Source: Zobellia russellii
GTDB taxonomy: Bacteria; Bacteroidota; Bacteroidia; Flavobacteriales; Flavobacteriaceae
Length of the DNA stretch: 64,000 nt
Direction: 5' to 3'
NCBI RefSeq assembly: GCF_018728565.1
Contig: NZ_JACSOI010000004.1
Span: 186,001-250,000 of the forward strand
Part shown: one piece after another, positions 32,301-44,102 of the stretch
Position numbering within the stretch: position 1 is the first letter of the stretch
Layout: each line of letters starts with the position of its first letter
Position numbers and translations under genes: made by a program
The notes under the pieces: model-generated
What the model saw: only the letters and a program-made list of their open reading frames with translations
Database searches by the model: none
Told to the model about the DNA's origin: nothing

Positions 32301-35300
32301 TAATGGAGCCGGTGATGGTGCGGGTAACCCGGACAATTACGATACCTACACCAAACCAATGCCAGCGGGCATTACAACCACGTATGGGAATGATGCACCT
32401 AGACCTTCTGATGGTAACTATGCATTGGTCACGAACTCCGTAGGTCTTTCATATGTAGCAGGTGAACCTATTCCTAACTTTTGGTTAGATATAGAAGATT
32501 ATACTACAGATGCTCCGGGCGAGTTGGGATACTTTGCTCTTTTTAATGCAGATGGTGCAGCAGGTCGTTTCTATGAACAGACAATAACAGGTTTGGTAGT
32601 AGGTGAAACCTATGAGTTTAAGACGGCAATTATCAACTTGTTCAACCCTGGGTATGCAGATAACGGTACGGAACAATTCTTAGGAAACACACCAATTGCA
32701 CCAAACGTTTCAATGTTAGTGCTTAACAGTGGAGGTACTGTGGTGGATCAGTTTAATTCAGGAGATATTCCTAATGATGGGGAATGGAAAGTAGTTTCAT
32801 TGATTTTTACGGCTACGGAAACAAGTATGACTTTCGCTATAGATAATAATACAGGCGGAGGTATTGGAAACGATTTTGGAATTGATGGTATTTCTTTGAC
32901 ACAATCCTGTGATTTTGATGGAGACGGTATACCGAACCCGTTTGATTTAGATTCTGATAATGACGGAATTCTTGATATTGTTGAGGCTGGAGGAACCGAT
33001 ACGGATAATGATGGTCGTGTTGATGGCTTCACAGATGCTAATGATGATGGTCTAGATGACGATACAGCAGCAGACCCATTACCCTTACCAAATACGGATA
33101 CGGCTGGGAATGCGGATTTCTTGGATATCGATGCGGATGATGACGGTATTCCGGATAATGTAGAGGCACAGCCTACAATTGGTTATGTGGCTCCAGCAGA
33201 TGCTTTCAATAGAGACGGTGTAGATACCAACTATCCAACAGGCCTGGTTCCTGAAGATACAGATGGTGATTTAACGCCAGATTATTTAGACTTGGATTCT
33301 GAAAATGATGGTATTTCCGATATGCTCGAAGCAGGTCAAGGTATCTTAACAGATCCATTGGCAGATGCAGATGGGGATGGTCTTAACGATGCTTATGACG
33401 ATACTCCTGGCAATGATGTAAACAACGATTTGAATACTGGTGCGGACGGCACGGATAATGTGGATGATGCAGACATGGCTGAGGTTGACTTCAGATCAAT
33501 ATTGGATTTTGACCAAGATGGTATTCCGGACACGATAGATTTAGATGATGACAATGATGGAATTTCGGATTTAGATGAAGCTAACGGAATCGACCCAAGT
33601 GCCGATGATGACAACGATGGTGTGCCCAACCATTCAGATGATGACCCAAGTAATCCTGCAATCGGAGATGTAAACGGAACAACGGAGCCAGCATTCGATT
33701 TTGACGGTGATGGAATTCCGAACCACTTTGATATAGATGCGGATAATGATGGTATCGTAGATGTTGTGGAAGCTGGTAACGGTGACCTTGATACGAACAA
33801 TGACGGAGTAATCGACAATAATGATACCGGTTTTGCCGATACGGACGATAACGGTCAAGCCGATAGTTCGGAAGGAACAACACCACCAAATACAGATGGT
33901 ACAGGTGAAGCTAACTTCTTGGATATAGATGCAGATGATGATGGTATTCCAGATAACGTAGAAGCACAACCTACGGATGCGTATATCGTACCGGCAGATG
34001 CTTTTGATACAGTAGGATTAGATACGAACTACCCAGGTGGAATTGAGCCAGAAGATACCGATATGGATGGTATTCCTGATTATATCGATTCGGATTCAGA
34101 TGCAGATGGTATTTCAGATATGTTGGAAGCTGGTCAAGGTACTCTTGTAGATCCTTTAGCCGATGCTGACGCAGATGGTCTTAACGATGCTTTTGATGAT
34201 ACCCCTGGTATTATTGTAAACAACGACTTGGTCACGGGAGCAATCGCTACGGATAACGAAGATGATGCAGATGTTGCAGAAGTAGACTTCAGGTCAATGC
34301 TAGATACGGATCAAGACGGTATTCCAGATACGGTAGATCTTGATGACGATAACGATGGCATTTCAGATTTGGATGAGGCCAACGGAATCGACCCAAGTGC
34401 AGATGATGATAACGATGGTGTTCCAAACCATTCCGATGATGATCCTAACGATCCATTGGTTGGCGATGTAAATGGAACAACAGAACCAGCGTTCGATTTT
34501 GACGGTGACGGTATCCCTAACCACTTTGATATTGATGCCGATAATGATGGTATCGTAGATGTAGTGGAAGCTGGTAACGGTGACCTTGATACGAACAATG
34601 ACGGTGTTATTGATACTAATGATGACGGATTTGCCGATACAACTGGTAACGGTCAAGCAGATAGTTCGGAAGGAACAACACCACCAAACACAGATGGTAC
34701 AGGTGAAGCTAATTTCTTGGATATTGATGCCGATGATGACGGTATTCCAGATAATGTGGAAGCACAACCAACTGATGCTTACATAGTTCCAGCGGATGCT
34801 TTTGATGCAACCGGATTGGATACAAATTACCCAGGCGGAATTGAGCCAGAAGATACGGATATGGACGGTATTCCTGATTATATCGATGCTGACTCAGATG
34901 CAGATGGCGTAAGTGATGCTTTAGAAGCTGGTCAAGGTACTATGACAGATCCATTGGCAGATGCTGACGGAGACGGTCTTAACGATGCCTACGATGATAC
35001 TCCTGGTTTAGATGTAAACAATGATTTGGATACAGGTGCCATTGGTACGGATAACGAAGATGATGCAGATTTAACGCAAGTAGATTTTAGGGATATCTTA
35101 GATTTTGATCGCGATGGTATTCCTGATACATTCGATCTTGATGATGATAACGATGGTATAGCTGATTTAGTAGAGACCAACGGAATCGACCCAAGTGCAG
35201 ATGATGATAATGATGGTGTTCCTAACCATTCTGATGATGATCCTAACGATTCATTAGTAGGAGATGTAAACGGAACAACAGAACCAGCATTTGATTTTGA

Positions 35301-36636
35301 CGGTGACGGAATTCCTAATCACTTTGATATTGATGCTGATAACGATGGTATTACAGATGTAGTGGAAGCCGGTAACGGCGCACTTGATACAAATGGTGAT
35401 GGTGTTATTGACGCTGATGAAACTGGTTTTGCAGATGCAAATACTGATGGTCAAGCAGATAGTTCAGAAGGAACAGTACCACCAAATACAGATGGTACAG
35501 GTGAAGCTAACTTCTTGGATATTGATGCTGATGATGATGGTATTCCAGATAACGTAGAAGCGCAACCTACCTTAGCGTATGTGGTTCCAGCAGATGCTTT
35601 TGATGAAGTAGGCTTGGATACCAACTACCCCGGTGGATTGGTACCAGATGATACGGACGGCGACGGAACTCCAGATTACTTAGACCTTGATTCTGAAGAT
35701 GACGGTGTTTTAGATATTGATGAAGCTGGTCAAGGTACCTTTACAGGTGTTGATTCTGATTCGGACGGATTGGATGACGGTTTTGACGATACCCCAGGTT
35801 TAGATGTAAACAATGATTTGGATACAGGTGCCGATGGTACGGATAACGATGACGATGATACTACACCAGAAGTAAACTTTAGAGAAATTGGCGATAGCGA
35901 TGGAGACGGAGTCCTTGACACTCAGGAGGAAGCAGACGGCACGGATAAGAATGACCCATGTGATTATGTAATAGAGAACGTTACCTTGGATTTCTCAGGT
36001 GATTACCTAGTTGCAGATTGTGATGGAGATGGTGTAATCAATGGTCAAGAGCTAGAAGATAATACCAATCCGGAAGACCCTTGTGATTACATAGAAAATA
36101 GTATTACCTTACAACAAGAAGGGGATTATCTTATATCTGATTGTGATGGAGACGGTCTAACCACTGCTCAGGAAGAAGCTATAGGTACAGATCCAGATGT
36201 TGCGGATACGGATGGTGATACTATTGTAGATGGTCAGGAAATTGTGGATGGAACAGACCCTCTTAACCCGTGTGACTCATTAAACGGCGTACCTACATTG
36301 GAAGCAGGTTGTGATCCGGAGTTAGTAGAAACAGGTGTTTCTGTTACTAATGAGATCATAACACCGGATAATGATGGAACCAATGATACATTTATAATTG
36401 ATAATATAGAATCCTATCCAAATAATACCGTACAGATTTATAACCGTTGGGGTATTATCGTGTATGAGATGTCAGGTTATGACAACGGAGCTAATTCTTT
36501 TAGAGGTATATCTAATGGAAGAGTAACAATTCAAACTGATTCTCAATTACCTGTAGGAGTGTATTTCTATATTATTAAATATGAAAACAAAGGTGATAAT
36601 TTAAGCAAAGCAGGCTACCTATATATCAACAGATAA
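23338..36636 (+). CDS. giant T9SS type B secreted protein with thrombospondin type 3 repeats
   Basis: A 4432-residue extracellular protein. Signal peptide [25 protein letters not shown]; residues ~26-1585 are Cys-containing beta-sandwich repeats like those of DUF11/adhesin stalks; residues ~1589-4310 are a long run of thrombospondin type 3 repeats (DxDxDGxxD), a calcium-binding, highly acidic array; residues ~4334-4432 are the gliding-motility-type C-terminal domain ([37 protein letters not shown]) that directs T9SS type B secretion. A 228-residue beta-rich domain (2963-3191) framed by two Cys interrupts the TSP3 array. The next two genes encode the PorP/SprF partner and an OmpA protein, 23 and 10 nt downstream, so this is an operon for a surface adhesin. 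Calcium would stiffen the stalk; the ligand is unknown. Confidence 0.9.
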   Translation: MNFSIKSCVFTLIVVLFYAINVDAQISSNRYTVNLTPQSLATCGGVNNSLEEVFIRGENGSCNDFSITFDLPPGVEYVSGTASITSQVNSSGDPIVANQYSIGEGGTPSDPVFTILRPSNANWDVGDEVIFTFERSANCAAVVHSNSGGLFKDAHKINFQDAGGANSDSDTLETISSYPLMAASLNISAIPTVDANVGETYTRNITLAQGGNGCTETFTYYVDLGVDVDDEYTLSYAGTELTPTSINGQVLTYLIDLNAAPFAGAVGNNDNCFDNGEVIIFEEAFRVDDCLDTAIIHNTYWGCNPGEICQAAEQQTGSLNFGANVPDIAISKVGSTTPDLCGAVTYTIRIENTNTAVGSMALDLGINIGSGHNTSPVTTAATNPLWDFTYFNTRSVSNFRFASGISFTPEDRPSTIYPTRGDNGTSVSIPPNFFNSDPDGPGGFDDLDNDGYYDDLPPGEATELSFDFTVTPKDNCGVARFDYMGWEHTYIDTYFKDQCKSDRIPERIDIGYFNIIRDYQDVTEVEAPTDIVNNEDFVVSIAPAFYAGGAGLPTIDGTAMFSNDASSEWSITLTVPTGMALQTPLPAGFTQSGNEVTYTTTDMYAGRFKEWVDFPMTFTCGPNGIQSIPYTTNYTATSSAGVCWSQDIHCGTVNIYTHCPGGCVGPAIEGFKARRLTAGWTDNSMTTKVVLDDNTDGIKKYLAGDQMKITTTASINNISLDNLYFDLTYDTASAAAGGSGIITLVDSKITINDNSAGTSNSRTLTNAPVLTTNNSTEHMLSFDLSDEKDLISAAYLFEGDATDRDIVELELTFEFSKDFQDIAYFELTNLRGEFFAFTDYPANTAPNRVGCDTWGDRAYYSRPRIYGANLAHATDGCTPSNGIIYNMVKNMAPADMHADEYRPLTLWKSTVIDIPEGARFTGNVTSIQFQGAYSTTTGEFIATETGNQIIITPGPNFRNRDQSGTIIPRLYVEFMGTCESPASAQYDFTVNYDDFAYATPVPSSFSYTNTFSYTQPSFQIQSPLPTVNGDAYTVDFDTNIDNKSPDDVDYNWLQVTSPEGLNITGAFSVAAGVETPVNFYQSGDKTWIEVGSIAAGSTKSIRFKADFDDCQDQTVLVEHGWDCSGYPGYPDTSVTVSDFQAVGATCYQNSTSITLEPKGSQVQVAITDQPSTAQALCTPFNIGVDVISAQLGDLINPSLQFAIPGGDGGITIVSTDVTYPKGSLDPADTQAVTVTIENGIAKVNLLEHTGILALNGIAGNPAENSIDERTAHVDLEIQLECDFISNSEFTFKVYGEEPCGDLAAGNGSRVVSNSIQALGAVAPYNAISNINLPGFGAPIQGCGITDEISVVTTITGGTTGSSDFGKITLRSGIAYVPLSFASADGASFVSVSTVGDHEELILQYPAGVTAGSTINFDFDFITTNEGICDDSAEVQIVNYVTVSGITCSTTNCADFQVATGSSYEVMPLEKPILVGTANDSFFSVDTSNNYEYHLSLDIENTALVDADAGYAYSVYCADVNGDIDGAAIATGSIADAIPNSSTITDEIVFTTSGAACSGTNFIVEFLPSSTNCQCEAILVEVSVASGAPLDLDDDNDGIPDVIEVYNGDSDGDGILDYEDPDFCAANFDGVNGWDCATMGLPDPDDDLDGDGTPNYYDTDFPTCGGLNANGVCINFDTDGDGIPNQLDLDSDNDGITDLVETGSGNIDADGDGVIDILTDVDNDGLADVVDNDTTDGPEGSAPCTPQNGCVQVNSTSNVFDTDGDGATDESGDFDGDGIINAYDLDSDNDGILDTVEAQTTSGFNTPGAIDPLTGIPAIGADTDGIDPIDTDGDGNPDYLDLDADNDGITDTLEAGGEDADGDGAVDGFVDADGNGVADSVDTTPLPDEDSDNDGILDRLDLDSDNDGITDTTEAGGIDSDSDGIIDTFMTDTDNDGLADSVDPVGPTTPGTPIPNPDTDNDGLDDRIDLDSENDGIPDVIEAGGSDPDNDGRIGTGPITDTDGDGLSDLVDPNDNTTGTLDDGPGTPLPIDNFDGDSVPNHLDIDSDNDGITDTTEAGGLDVNGDGVVDGFDDTVTTDGWDDATAASPLPIPNSDTAGGPDYLDIDADDDGIPDNVEAQTTAGYIAPADAEAANGLDTNYPVGLTPVDTDGDLIPDYLDADSDADGVSDVEEAGQGTMVDPLADADGDGLNDAYDDTTAGYDVNNDLDTGAIATDNVDDLDTSEVDFRSILDSDNDGIMDTVDIDDDNDGILDTDETGDTDGDGIPDSIDLDSDNDGIPDSIEAGGTDTDGDGHIDYPTPGDPSSMTDTNNDGLADEIATTPLPDEDSDGDGIKDRVDLDSDNDGIADVTEAGGPDTDNDGVIDTFATDTDRDGLADSVDPVDATTPGTPLENPDTDGDGFDDRIDTDSDNDGIPDVTEAGGSDPDNDGVIGTAPIADADGDGLSDIVDTDDNTTPTATDGPGTALPIDNFDGDANPNHLDIDADNDGILDVVENGTGALDTNNDGAIDSTDDVFLDANDNGQADDTEGTAPLNTDTTGGANYIDIDADDDGIPDNVEAQTTAAYVAPDDAFDAEGLDTQYAGGITPEDTDGDLIPDYLDPDSDGDGTPDIIEAGQGTMTDPLSDADNDGLNDAFDDTPGTDVNNDLDTGAEGTDNEDDLDTDEVDFRSILDRDQDGIMDIVDLDDDNDGISDLDESNGMDPSADDDNDGIVNYLDDDPANPAVGDVNGTIEPAFDFDGDGIPNHFDIDADNDGIYDVYEAGNDALDTNNDGVIDTNDTGFADLNTDGQADSSEGTIPLTTDTTGNADFLDIDADDDGIPDNVEAQPTSGYVAPADAFDFNGVDTNYPNGLRPEDTDGDLTPDYIDFDSDDDGTSDVVEAGQGAITNATADTDGDGLNDAFDDTPGLDVNNDLDTGADGTDNEDDVDPAEVDFRSILDRDQDGIMDIVDLDDDNDGIPDLEECSGMGSVSLIPDGDFGVADTANDTYFNGAGDGAGNPDNYDTYTKPMPAGITTTYGNDAPRPSDGNYALVTNSVGLSYVAGEPIPNFWLDIEDYTTDAPGELGYFALFNADGAAGRFYEQTITGLVVGETYEFKTAIINLFNPGYADNGTEQFLGNTPIAPNVSMLVLNSGGTVVDQFNSGDIPNDGEWKVVSLIFTATETSMTFAIDNNTGGGIGNDFGIDGISLTQSCDFDGDGIPNPFDLDSDNDGILDIVEAGGTDTDNDGRVDGFTDANDDGLDDDTAADPLPLPNTDTAGNADFLDIDADDDGIPDNVEAQPTIGYVAPADAFNRDGVDTNYPTGLVPEDTDGDLTPDYLDLDSENDGISDMLEAGQGILTDPLADADGDGLNDAYDDTPGNDVNNDLNTGADGTDNVDDADMAEVDFRSILDFDQDGIPDTIDLDDDNDGISDLDEANGIDPSADDDNDGVPNHSDDDPSNPAIGDVNGTTEPAFDFDGDGIPNHFDIDADNDGIVDVVEAGNGDLDTNNDGVIDNNDTGFADTDDNGQADSSEGTTPPNTDGTGEANFLDIDADDDGIPDNVEAQPTDAYIVPADAFDTVGLDTNYPGGIEPEDTDMDGIPDYIDSDSDADGISDMLEAGQGTLVDPLADADADGLNDAFDDTPGIIVNNDLVTGAIATDNEDDADVAEVDFRSMLDTDQDGIPDTVDLDDDNDGISDLDEANGIDPSADDDNDGVPNHSDDDPNDPLVGDVNGTTEPAFDFDGDGIPNHFDIDADNDGIVDVVEAGNGDLDTNNDGVIDTNDDGFADTTGNGQADSSEGTTPPNTDGTGEANFLDIDADDDGIPDNVEAQPTDAYIVPADAFDATGLDTNYPGGIEPEDTDMDGIPDYIDADSDADGVSDALEAGQGTMTDPLADADGDGLNDAYDDTPGLDVNNDLDTGAIGTDNEDDADLTQVDFRDILDFDRDGIPDTFDLDDDNDGIADLVETNGIDPSADDDNDGVPNHSDDDPNDSLVGDVNGTTEPAFDFDGDGIPNHFDIDADNDGITDVVEAGNGALDTNGDGVIDADETGFADANTDGQADSSEGTVPPNTDGTGEANFLDIDADDDGIPDNVEAQPTLAYVVPADAFDEVGLDTNYPGGLVPDDTDGDGTPDYLDLDSEDDGVLDIDEAGQGTFTGVDSDSDGLDDGFDDTPGLDVNNDLDTGADGTDNDDDDTTPEVNFREIGDSDGDGVLDTQEEADGTDKNDPCDYVIENVTLDFSGDYLVADCDGDGVINGQELEDNTNPEDPCDYIENSITLQQEGDYLISDCDGDGLTTAQEEAIGTDPDVADTDGDTIVDGQEIVDGTDPLNPCDSLNGVPTLEAGCDPELVETGVSVTNEIITPDNDGTNDTFIIDNIESYPNNTVQIYNRWGIIVYEMSGYDNGANSFRGISNGRVTIQTDSQLPVGVYFYIIKYENKGDNLSKAGYLYINR
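33154..35547 (+). repeat. three tandem 798-bp (266-codon) units inside the TSP3 array
   Basis: The anchor for DNVEAQPT starts at 33154, 33952, 34750 and 35548, each exactly 798 nt apart, and [10 protein letters not shown] lies at 33691, 34489 and 35287, again 798 nt apart. An earlier pair (31000 and 31798) has the same spacing. One unit contains TSP3 calcium motifs, a non-calcium spacer ([18 protein letters not shown]), VNNDLDTGA, and the FRSxLD segment. Copies are nearly identical in protein but differ at many third codon positions, so they are old and kept by protein-level selection rather than recently slipped. The final copy loses the period after EAGQGT. Confidence 0.9.
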
Positions 36637-36659
36637 ATTCCCCAAAAAACGAAATAACC

Positions 36660-37592
36660 ATGAAAAAAGTAGTAACAACGATCCTCTTCATATTTGCCGG
36701 TCTGGCCTCGGTATTTAGTCAGCAGGATGCACAGTACACGCAGTACATGTATAACACCATATCAGTAAACCCGGCCTATGCAGGTTCACGTGGGGTGTTC
36801 AGTATTGCCGCACTTCATCGCTCGCAGTGGGTAGGCTTAGATGGGGCTCCCACAACGCAGACCCTCAACTTCCATACGCCGGTTTCTGGCAAAGTGGGGT
36901 TGGGCCTATCGATCGTGAACGATGAGATCGGTAACGGAACCAATCAGGATACGTATGTAGATGCGGCATTTTCCTATACCGTTAATACCTCTCGCGAGGG
37001 TAAACTGTCCTTTGGATTAAAGGCAGGTGGGCATCTTCTAAACGTAGATTTCTCTAAGTTAAGGAACTACGGTGCGGAGAGTAACCTTCCTAATATAGAC
37101 AACAAGTTCTCGCCCAATATAGGAGCAGGGGTATATTACCATACAGACCATTTTTACGCGGGTCTATCGGTTCCTAACTTTTTGCAAACGGAACATTTTG
37201 ACGGCTCCAATACAGATGCCAATTCGTTTCTTGCAGAGGAGCGTATGAATTTCTATTTCATTACGGGTTATGTGTTTGATGTAAACCAAAGGTTGAAGTT
37301 CAAACCTGCGGCATTGGTCAAGGCGGTAAAAGGAGCTCCCCTACAAGTGGATCTTAGTGCTAATTTCTTGATGAACGATAAGTTTTCATTGGGGCTTGCC
37401 TATAGATGGGATGCAGCTCTAAGTGCACTGTTTGGTTTTCAACTGAATGATCAGTTAATGTTGGGTCTGGCCTATGACCGGGAGATTACGGATTTAGGAG
37501 CTACCAGATTTAACGATGGTTCCTTTGAAATCTTTCTTAGATACGAATTCCTGAACCGTTACAAACGAGTGATTACCCCAAGATTCTTTTAA
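36660..37592 (+). CDS. PorP/SprF family type IX secretion partner protein
   Basis: A 310-residue outer membrane protein with signal peptide MKKVVTTILFIFAGLASVFSQ. QDAQYTQYMYNTISVNPAYAGSRG is the diagnostic N-terminus of the PorP/SprF family, and the rest is alternating beta strands ending in an aromatic C-terminus (LRYEFLNRYKRVITPRFF). These proteins are needed to secrete or anchor a particular T9SS type B substrate encoded next to them. The 23-nt gap to the giant protein gene makes that protein the obvious client. Confidence 0.92.
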   Translation: MKKVVTTILFIFAGLASVFSQQDAQYTQYMYNTISVNPAYAGSRGVFSIAALHRSQWVGLDGAPTTQTLNFHTPVSGKVGLGLSIVNDEIGNGTNQDTYVDAAFSYTVNTSREGKLSFGLKAGGHLLNVDFSKLRNYGAESNLPNIDNKFSPNIGAGVYYHTDHFYAGLSVPNFLQTEHFDGSNTDANSFLAEERMNFYFITGYVFDVNQRLKFKPAALVKAVKGAPLQVDLSANFLMNDKFSLGLAYRWDAALSALFGFQLNDQLMLGLAYDREITDLGATRFNDGSFEIFLRYEFLNRYKRVITPRFF

Positions 37593-37602
37593 TAGATAAG
37601 AC

Positions 37603-39540
37603 ATGAAAAAAGCAAGATATATATTCTGTGGCCTGGCGGTAATGACAATGGTTTCTCAGGCACAAGAGAAAAAGATAAAAAAGGCGGACACGAAATTTAC
37701 CAACTATTCCTATGCCTCGGCCATACAGTCCTATGAGGTTTTAGTAGAGGATGGGTATACGGAAGAAGAGATTTTCAAAAACTTGGGGAACGCGAACTAT
37801 TTAAACGCGAACTATGAGGAAGCTGCAAATTGGTACGGTCAATTGTTCCAGTTGGGAGTAACGGATATCGACCCGGAATATATGTACCGCTACGCCCAGA
37901 CATTAAAGTCGTTGGAAAAGTACGAAGCATCGGACATTTGGATGAACAAGTTCAAGAAGGCAAGGTCCAATGACCAAAGGGCGCTGGCCTTCGGCAATAA
38001 CTTGGACTACTTAGACCAAATAGAGGAACGCTCGGGAAGGTACGAACTAAAAAATTTGGCACTGAATTCCAAGGTGTCCGATTTTGCGCCCTCTTTCTAT
38101 GGAAAAGATTTGGTCTTTTCTACGGCAAGGGACAGTGGGCGGATATCCAAAAACATCCACAGATGGAACAATGGCGCCTTTCTAAACCTGTACAAAGCAA
38201 CAGGAGACGGGGAAGGTAACTTTACGTCATTGGAAAAGTTAGACCGAAAACTGAACAAGAAAACACACGAATCTTCTACGGCCTTTACTAAAGATGGACA
38301 GACGATGTACTTTACCCGTAACAATTCGGACAACGGAAAATTTTCCAGAGATGAGGAAGGGATAAGCAGGTTAAAAATATACAGGGCCAACTTAGTGGAC
38401 GGCGAATGGGATAATATCGTAGAATTACCTTTTAATGGGGATGGTTACTCCGTGGCTCACCCAACGTTGAACAAGGACGAGACCAAATTGTATTTCGCAT
38501 CCGATATGCCGGGAACGGCAGGGGAATCTGATATATTCTCCGTGGATATCAATAAGGACGGTACTTTTGGAGCTCCTCAGAATATGGGCCCGCAAATCAA
38601 TACGGAAGCTAGGGAGACTTTTCCCTTTATAACCGAATCCGATATCCTTTATTTTTCTTCGGATGGACATCCCGGTCTGGGCGGTCTTGATGTATTCGCT
38701 ACAGATCTAAAGAACGATAGTGGCAGGGTCATCAACGTAGGAAGACCGTTGAATGGGGAAGAGGATGATTTTTCATATATCGTAAACGAAGAAACGAAAA
38801 AAGGATACTTCGCCTCTAATCGCGAAGGAGGAGTGGGCAATGATGATATTTATGGTTTCATAGAAACGGAGCCTTTAGATTTTACTTGTCATACTAATAT
38901 TTCGGGCACCGTCAAGGATAAAAAGACGGGAGCTTTGCTTGCCAATGCATCCATTAAAGTATATGACAGTAAGAAGAACCTAGTTGCCAGTTCGGAAACG
39001 GATGCCAACGGTGCGTTTGCCATGGAGGGCGACTGTACGGATGGGAACTACAAAATCGTAGCCACTAAAACGGATTATGATGAGGGCGACAAGATGTTTG
39101 CCACGGTGAATGCGCAGGATGCAACCGGAATAGAAGTTGTATTGGCGCAAGCGGATAAATCGGCTCCCGTTGGTACGGATTTAGCTAAGTACCTTAACAT
39201 AGAACCGATTTATTTTGATTTTGATAAACACTTCATCCGTGAAGATGCCAAGGTGAGCATCAATAAAGTACTGGCGTATTTGAACGAATACCCGAACGTG
39301 AAGGTACAGGTGCGATCACATACGGACTCCCGCGCGAACGATAATTATAACATGCAATTGTCTGCCAACCGGGCCAAGTCTACTGCAGAGTATCTAGTAG
39401 GGCAGGGCATTGCCCAGGATCGTATCTCCTTTGAAGGTTTTGGCGAGACGCAGCTAACCAATGATTGTAGCAATGGGGTGCCTTGTTCCAAGGAGCAGCA
39501 CCAAATGAACAGACGATCGGAGTTCATAGTGGTAGAATAA
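37603..39540 (+). CDS. OmpA family protein with TPR and PD40 repeats
   Basis: A 645-residue envelope protein. Signal peptide MKKARYIFCGLAVMTMVSQAQ; TPR-like helices at ~25-140 (YASAIQSYEVLVEDGYTEEEIFKNLGNANYLNANYEEAANWYGQLF pattern, read in parts); PD40/WD40-like beta-propeller strands at ~160-420 (LVFSTARDSG, TMYFTRNN, KLYFASDMPG, ILYFSSDGHPGLGG, KGYFASNREGG); a carboxypeptidase-regulatory-like domain at ~425-520 (ISGTVKDKKTGALLANASIKVYD); and an OmpA peptidoglycan-binding domain at ~530-645 (IYFDFDKHFIRED, SHTDSRANDNYNMQLSANRA, NRRSEF). This domain set is the standard third partner of PorP/SprF and giant type B substrates and probably ties the complex to peptidoglycan. It ends in a strong terminator. 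Confidence 0.92.
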   Translation: MKKARYIFCGLAVMTMVSQAQEKKIKKADTKFTNYSYASAIQSYEVLVEDGYTEEEIFKNLGNANYLNANYEEAANWYGQLFQLGVTDIDPEYMYRYAQTLKSLEKYEASDIWMNKFKKARSNDQRALAFGNNLDYLDQIEERSGRYELKNLALNSKVSDFAPSFYGKDLVFSTARDSGRISKNIHRWNNGAFLNLYKATGDGEGNFTSLEKLDRKLNKKTHESSTAFTKDGQTMYFTRNNSDNGKFSRDEEGISRLKIYRANLVDGEWDNIVELPFNGDGYSVAHPTLNKDETKLYFASDMPGTAGESDIFSVDINKDGTFGAPQNMGPQINTEARETFPFITESDILYFSSDGHPGLGGLDVFATDLKNDSGRVINVGRPLNGEEDDFSYIVNEETKKGYFASNREGGVGNDDIYGFIETEPLDFTCHTNISGTVKDKKTGALLANASIKVYDSKKNLVASSETDANGAFAMEGDCTDGNYKIVATKTDYDEGDKMFATVNAQDATGIEVVLAQADKSAPVGTDLAKYLNIEPIYFDFDKHFIREDAKVSINKVLAYLNEYPNVKVQVRSHTDSRANDNYNMQLSANRAKSTAEYLVGQGIAQDRISFEGFGETQLTNDCSNGVPCSKEQHQMNRRSEFIVVE

Positions 39541-39566
39541 AGTAAAATATATATCTGAAGGGAAGA

Positions 39567-39599
39567 AAGGGAAAGAGCATAGCTTTTTCCCTTTTTTTG
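39567..39599 (+). terminator. rho-independent terminator of the giant protein operon
   Basis: A 12-bp stem (AAGGGAAAGAGC with GCTTTTTCCCTT, one G.U pair, 3-nt loop) runs into seven T, 27 nt after the OmpA stop. Confidence 0.88.
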
Positions 39600-39649
39600 T
39601 TTTAACTAATTTGACTCAACTAAAATTCTTTTTTTTAATCTTCATTCTA

Positions 39650-39657
39650 TACATTTG
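39650..39657 (+). promoter_or_regulatory. -7 box of the thiamine operon promoter
   Basis: TACATTTG is a perfect TAnnTTTG match and ends about 10 nt before the riboswitch, so a transcript starting near 39664 would begin directly with the aptamer, as is usual for TPP leaders. Between it and the terminator at 39599 there is no clear -33 TTTG at ideal spacing. Confidence 0.55.
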
Positions 39658-39666
39658 TAAATGTAA

Positions 39667-39746
39667 ACTTTAGGGGTGTTCCTATTTATTGGGACTGAGA
39701 CATACCCTTTGAACCTGATGCGGTTAGTACCGACGAAGGGAAAAGT
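39667..39746 (+). ncRNA. TPP riboswitch (THI element)
   Basis: The aptamer core is clear: CTTTAGGGGTG opens P1, GGGACTGAGA carries the pyrimidine-sensing loop (CUGAGA), ACCCTTTGAACCTGATG the second conserved block, and CGACGAAGGGAAAAG closes P1. The CTTTAG/GGAAAAG ends pair imperfectly. It binds thiamine pyrophosphate and shuts down thiS-thiH expression when TPP is plentiful. It is placed 123 nt before thiS, with a terminator-like hairpin in between. Confidence 0.95.
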
Positions 39747-39787
39747 TGAAAAACATTTTGAAATATATGTTTACAACACTTTTCATT

Positions 39788-39824
39788 AAAGTGTCCGAGG
39801 TTTTCTAGCGGAGCACTTTCTTTT
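39788..39824 (+). promoter_or_regulatory. terminator-like hairpin in the thi leader (riboswitch expression platform)
   Basis: AAAGTGTCCG pairs with CGGAGCACTTT around an 11-nt loop with one bulged C, followed by a U-rich stretch (TTTCTTTTC). It is 41 nt past the aptamer and 45 nt before thiS. Ligand-bound aptamer would leave it free to form and stop transcription; this is inference from position and shape. Confidence 0.55.
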
Positions 39825-39869
39825 CAAAGACGTACGGGCCTCTATCGTTACAGCATAAAATTATTCTGT

Positions 39870-40073
39870 ATGATAACGATAAACATGAACCAAAAGCAGT
39901 TGCGGCTTGGTACCGAAACTACTATCCATCAATTTTTACAACAAATAGATTCTTCCGTAAACGGCGTTGCTGTGGCCATTAACGACCAAGTTGTACCACG
40001 TGCCAATTGGCAAACCCGTTTTCTTCAAGACAATGATACGGTTCTCGTTATTCAGGCCGCGCAAGGTGGTTAA
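39870..40073 (+). CDS. thiS: sulfur carrier protein ThiS
   Basis: A 67-residue beta-grasp protein ending in AAQGG; the C-terminal Gly-Gly is adenylated and thiocarboxylated to donate sulfur for the thiazole ring. MITINMNQKQLRLG opens the first strand; VAVAINDQVVPRANW and DNDTVLVIQAAQGG are standard ThiS segments. First gene of the thi operon, downstream of the TPP leader. Its activating enzyme ThiF is not encoded in this operon. Confidence 0.95.
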   Translation: MITINMNQKQLRLGTETTIHQFLQQIDSSVNGVAVAINDQVVPRANWQTRFLQDNDTVLVIQAAQGG

Positions 40074-40148
40074 TGAATTTTTAAAGTTAAATCCGGAGTT
40101 AAAATAATATAGTTAAACCTGCAACGAGCAATAGCTTAGCGCACATAG

Positions 40149-42017
<1,869 letters not shown>

Positions 42018-42027
42018 ATTAGAGTCC

Positions 42028-42663
42028 ATGATTGTTCTGATTGCCCCGGAAACCGATGTGCACAATGAACTTGAATTACTGAATAAGTTGTTTCAAGAAG
42101 GGTTGGAGTATTATCACCTACGTAAACCTGATAAGGACTACGAGGGACATTCAGCATATCTTGAAAAAATAGATTCAAAATTCCATGACCGCGTGGTAGT
42201 ACACCTGTATCATGAATTGATAGTGGATTTTAATTTAAAGGGAATCCACTTTCAAGAGCAGAAAAGAAGGGATGTACTGATAGGTAACGAGTTGAAGGAG
42301 AAGGAGGTCAGAACCCTAATGAATAATTATTTAGCATCCTTGGGAGTCGAAAGCGCCAAAATCAAAACGATAAGTTCCTCCTTTCATGAACCTAATGAGT
42401 TGCAAGACTGTAATTTTAATTTTGATTACCATTTATTGAGCCCTGTATTTTCATCCATTTCAAAGAAAGGATATAAAGGCAGGGGGTTTGATGTAAATCA
42501 TATCGATAAAAAAGTAATCGGTATGGGTGGTATAACCAAAAACAATTTGGATGAAACTCAAAAATTAGGTTTTCAAGGAATCGGAGTTTTGGGAGGAATC
42601 TGGAACAGCAAAACGCCCATTGAGGACTTTAAAGCGATGCAAGAATTTTATAGAAACACATGA
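42028..42663 (+). CDS. divergent thiamine phosphate synthase-like protein (ThiE/TenI fold)
   Basis: A 211-residue TIM-barrel protein. The start is set at ATG 42028, 10 nt after the thiC stop; the longer frame to 41944 would overlap thiC and begins with a basic, non-homologous stretch. It keeps parts of the ThiE fold (EGLEYYHLRKPDKD, KGIHFQEQKRR, DYHLLSPVFSSISKKGYKGRGFD, VIGMGGI), but the ThiE phosphate/pyrimidine residues (such as the NDHYQIA and DGVHLG motifs) are altered, and it resembles the second ThiE-like gene often found in Bacteroidota thi operons. It overlaps the true thiE start by the 4-nt ATGA. It may be a TenI-like thiazole tautomerase rather than a second synthase. Confidence 0.75.
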   Translation: MIVLIAPETDVHNELELLNKLFQEGLEYYHLRKPDKDYEGHSAYLEKIDSKFHDRVVVHLYHELIVDFNLKGIHFQEQKRRDVLIGNELKEKEVRTLMNNYLASLGVESAKIKTISSSFHEPNELQDCNFNFDYHLLSPVFSSISKKGYKGRGFDVNHIDKKVIGMGGITKNNLDETQKLGFQGIGVLGGIWNSKTPIEDFKAMQEFYRNT

Positions 42664-43319
42664 TTATGAACATACCAAAGTTGCATTATATCTCACAAGG
42701 AAAAACACCGGAAGACCATCTGGAGCATATTCAGAAGGCCTGTACATCTGGTGCGGAACTAGTGCAATTGCGTTTAAAGAACGTAAAGAAAAGCGTGGTG
42801 TTAAAGACCGCCGAGAAAGCCAGGGAGATTACTGCACATTTTCAAACGCGATTGATTATCAATGACCACTATCAAATTGCCGAAGAAGTAAAGGCAGATG
42901 GTGTGCATCTTGGTAAAACGGATGCCGACCCCGCGGTTGCCCGTAAGCTTTTGGGAGATTATTACATCATTGGAGGAACGGCAAATACCTTAGATGATTG
43001 CTTGGCTTTGGTGAAAAAGGGAGTTAACTATATTGGTTTGGGACCTTTTCGATTTACGACAACTAAAGAAAACCTGAGTCCGATTATACCACTTTTGGGG
43101 TATCAAGCCATTGTAGAGGAGCTTAAATCGGACATGCCCATTATTGCTATTGGCGGTATTACTATAGAAGACGTACCGGAGATTTTAAAAACCGGAGTGT
43201 ACGGTATAGCGGCTTCTGGCGAAATAACTAAGGATTTTAATAAAATAAGCGCTTTTCACCACCTTTTGAAAGCACCTTCTACGAACGAACAACTTTGGAA
43301 CAGGGAAACAAACTTTTAA
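42660..43319 (+). CDS. thiE: thiamine phosphate synthase ThiE
   Basis: A 219-residue TIM barrel joining HMP-PP and the thiazole phosphate. Conserved blocks: [64 protein letters not shown] and YGIAASGEI. GPxFxTxTK is the phosphate loop. The start codon overlaps the stop of the divergent paralogue (ATGA), so translation is coupled. Second of two adjacent ThiE-like proteins; this one keeps the catalytic set. Confidence 0.93.
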   Translation: MIMNIPKLHYISQGKTPEDHLEHIQKACTSGAELVQLRLKNVKKSVVLKTAEKAREITAHFQTRLIINDHYQIAEEVKADGVHLGKTDADPAVARKLLGDYYIIGGTANTLDDCLALVKKGVNYIGLGPFRFTTTKENLSPIIPLLGYQAIVEELKSDMPIIAIGGITIEDVPEILKTGVYGIAASGEITKDFNKISAFHHLLKAPSTNEQLWNRETNF

Positions 43320-43321
43320 AT

Positions 43322-44092
43322 ATGACAGATGCACTTCACATAGCGGATAAAACTTTTTCTTCACGCTTGTTTACCGGTACGGGTAAATTCTCCAGTTCGG
43401 AAAAAATGAGGGAAGCTGTCCTAGCTTCGGAAAGTGAACTGGTTACCGTTGCCCTCAAAAGGGTAGAGGTTGAAAACAAATCGGATGATATGCTGAAAAG
43501 CCTTAATGCGGACCATATCAACCTATTGCCAAATACATCAGGAGTAAGAACGGCCAAAGAAGCGGTTTTTGCAGCACAATTGGCACGAGAGGCTTTGGAA
43601 ACGAATTGGATGAAGTTAGAAATTCACCCAGACCCAAGATACCTTTTACCGGATCCCATAGAAACTCTAAAGGCGGCCGAAGAATTGGTGAAATTGGGAT
43701 TTGTAGTAATGCCCTATATCCATGCGGACCCTGTTTTGTGCAAGCGATTGGAAGAGGTTGGCGTACAATGTGTAATGCCATTGGGTGCGCCCATAGGAAG
43801 CAACAAAGGATTAAAAACTGATGATTTCCTAAAAATTATAATCGAACAGAGCAATGTACCGGTAATTGTAGATGCGGGTATTGGTGCCCCATCACATGCG
43901 GCTTATGCCATGGAATTGGGAGCAGATGCGGTTTTGGTCAATACGGCCATTGCAGTATCTCCTAGTCCGGTTGACATGGCCATTGCCTTTAAAATGGCGG
44001 TTGAAGCGGGAAGAATGGCCTACCGAGCCAAATTGGCACCAGTAAAAGAAGTGGCGGAAGCGAGTAGTCCGTTAACGTCCTTTTTAAACTAA
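43322..44092 (+). CDS. thiG: thiazole synthase ThiG
   Basis: A 256-residue TIM barrel that builds the thiazole ring from DXP, dehydroglycine and ThiS thiocarboxylate. The ATG at 43322 ([23 protein letters not shown]) is used rather than a TTG at 43295 that would overlap thiE. Key features: [50 protein letters not shown] with the Schiff-base Lys, [41 protein letters not shown]. 2 nt after thiE. Confidence 0.96.
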   Translation: MTDALHIADKTFSSRLFTGTGKFSSSEKMREAVLASESELVTVALKRVEVENKSDDMLKSLNADHINLLPNTSGVRTAKEAVFAAQLAREALETNWMKLEIHPDPRYLLPDPIETLKAAEELVKLGFVVMPYIHADPVLCKRLEEVGVQCVMPLGAPIGSNKGLKTDDFLKIIIEQSNVPVIVDAGIGAPSHAAYAMELGADAVLVNTAIAVSPSPVDMAIAFKMAVEAGRMAYRAKLAPVKEVAEASSPLTSFLN

Positions 44093-44102
44093 AATAGACC
44101 TT

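Noticed and set aside
31000-35900. CRISPR-like periodic repeats
   Set aside because: The period is 798 nt and the repeats are protein-coding TSP3 units, not 20-50 nt repeats with spacers; no cas genes.
28399-35921. Long antisense frames full of Ser, Pro and Ile (minus strand, 60-224 residues) inside the TSP3 region
   Set aside because: They are mirror images of repeated Asp/Gly codons; low-complexity composition and no start or spacing signals. Shadows of the giant gene.
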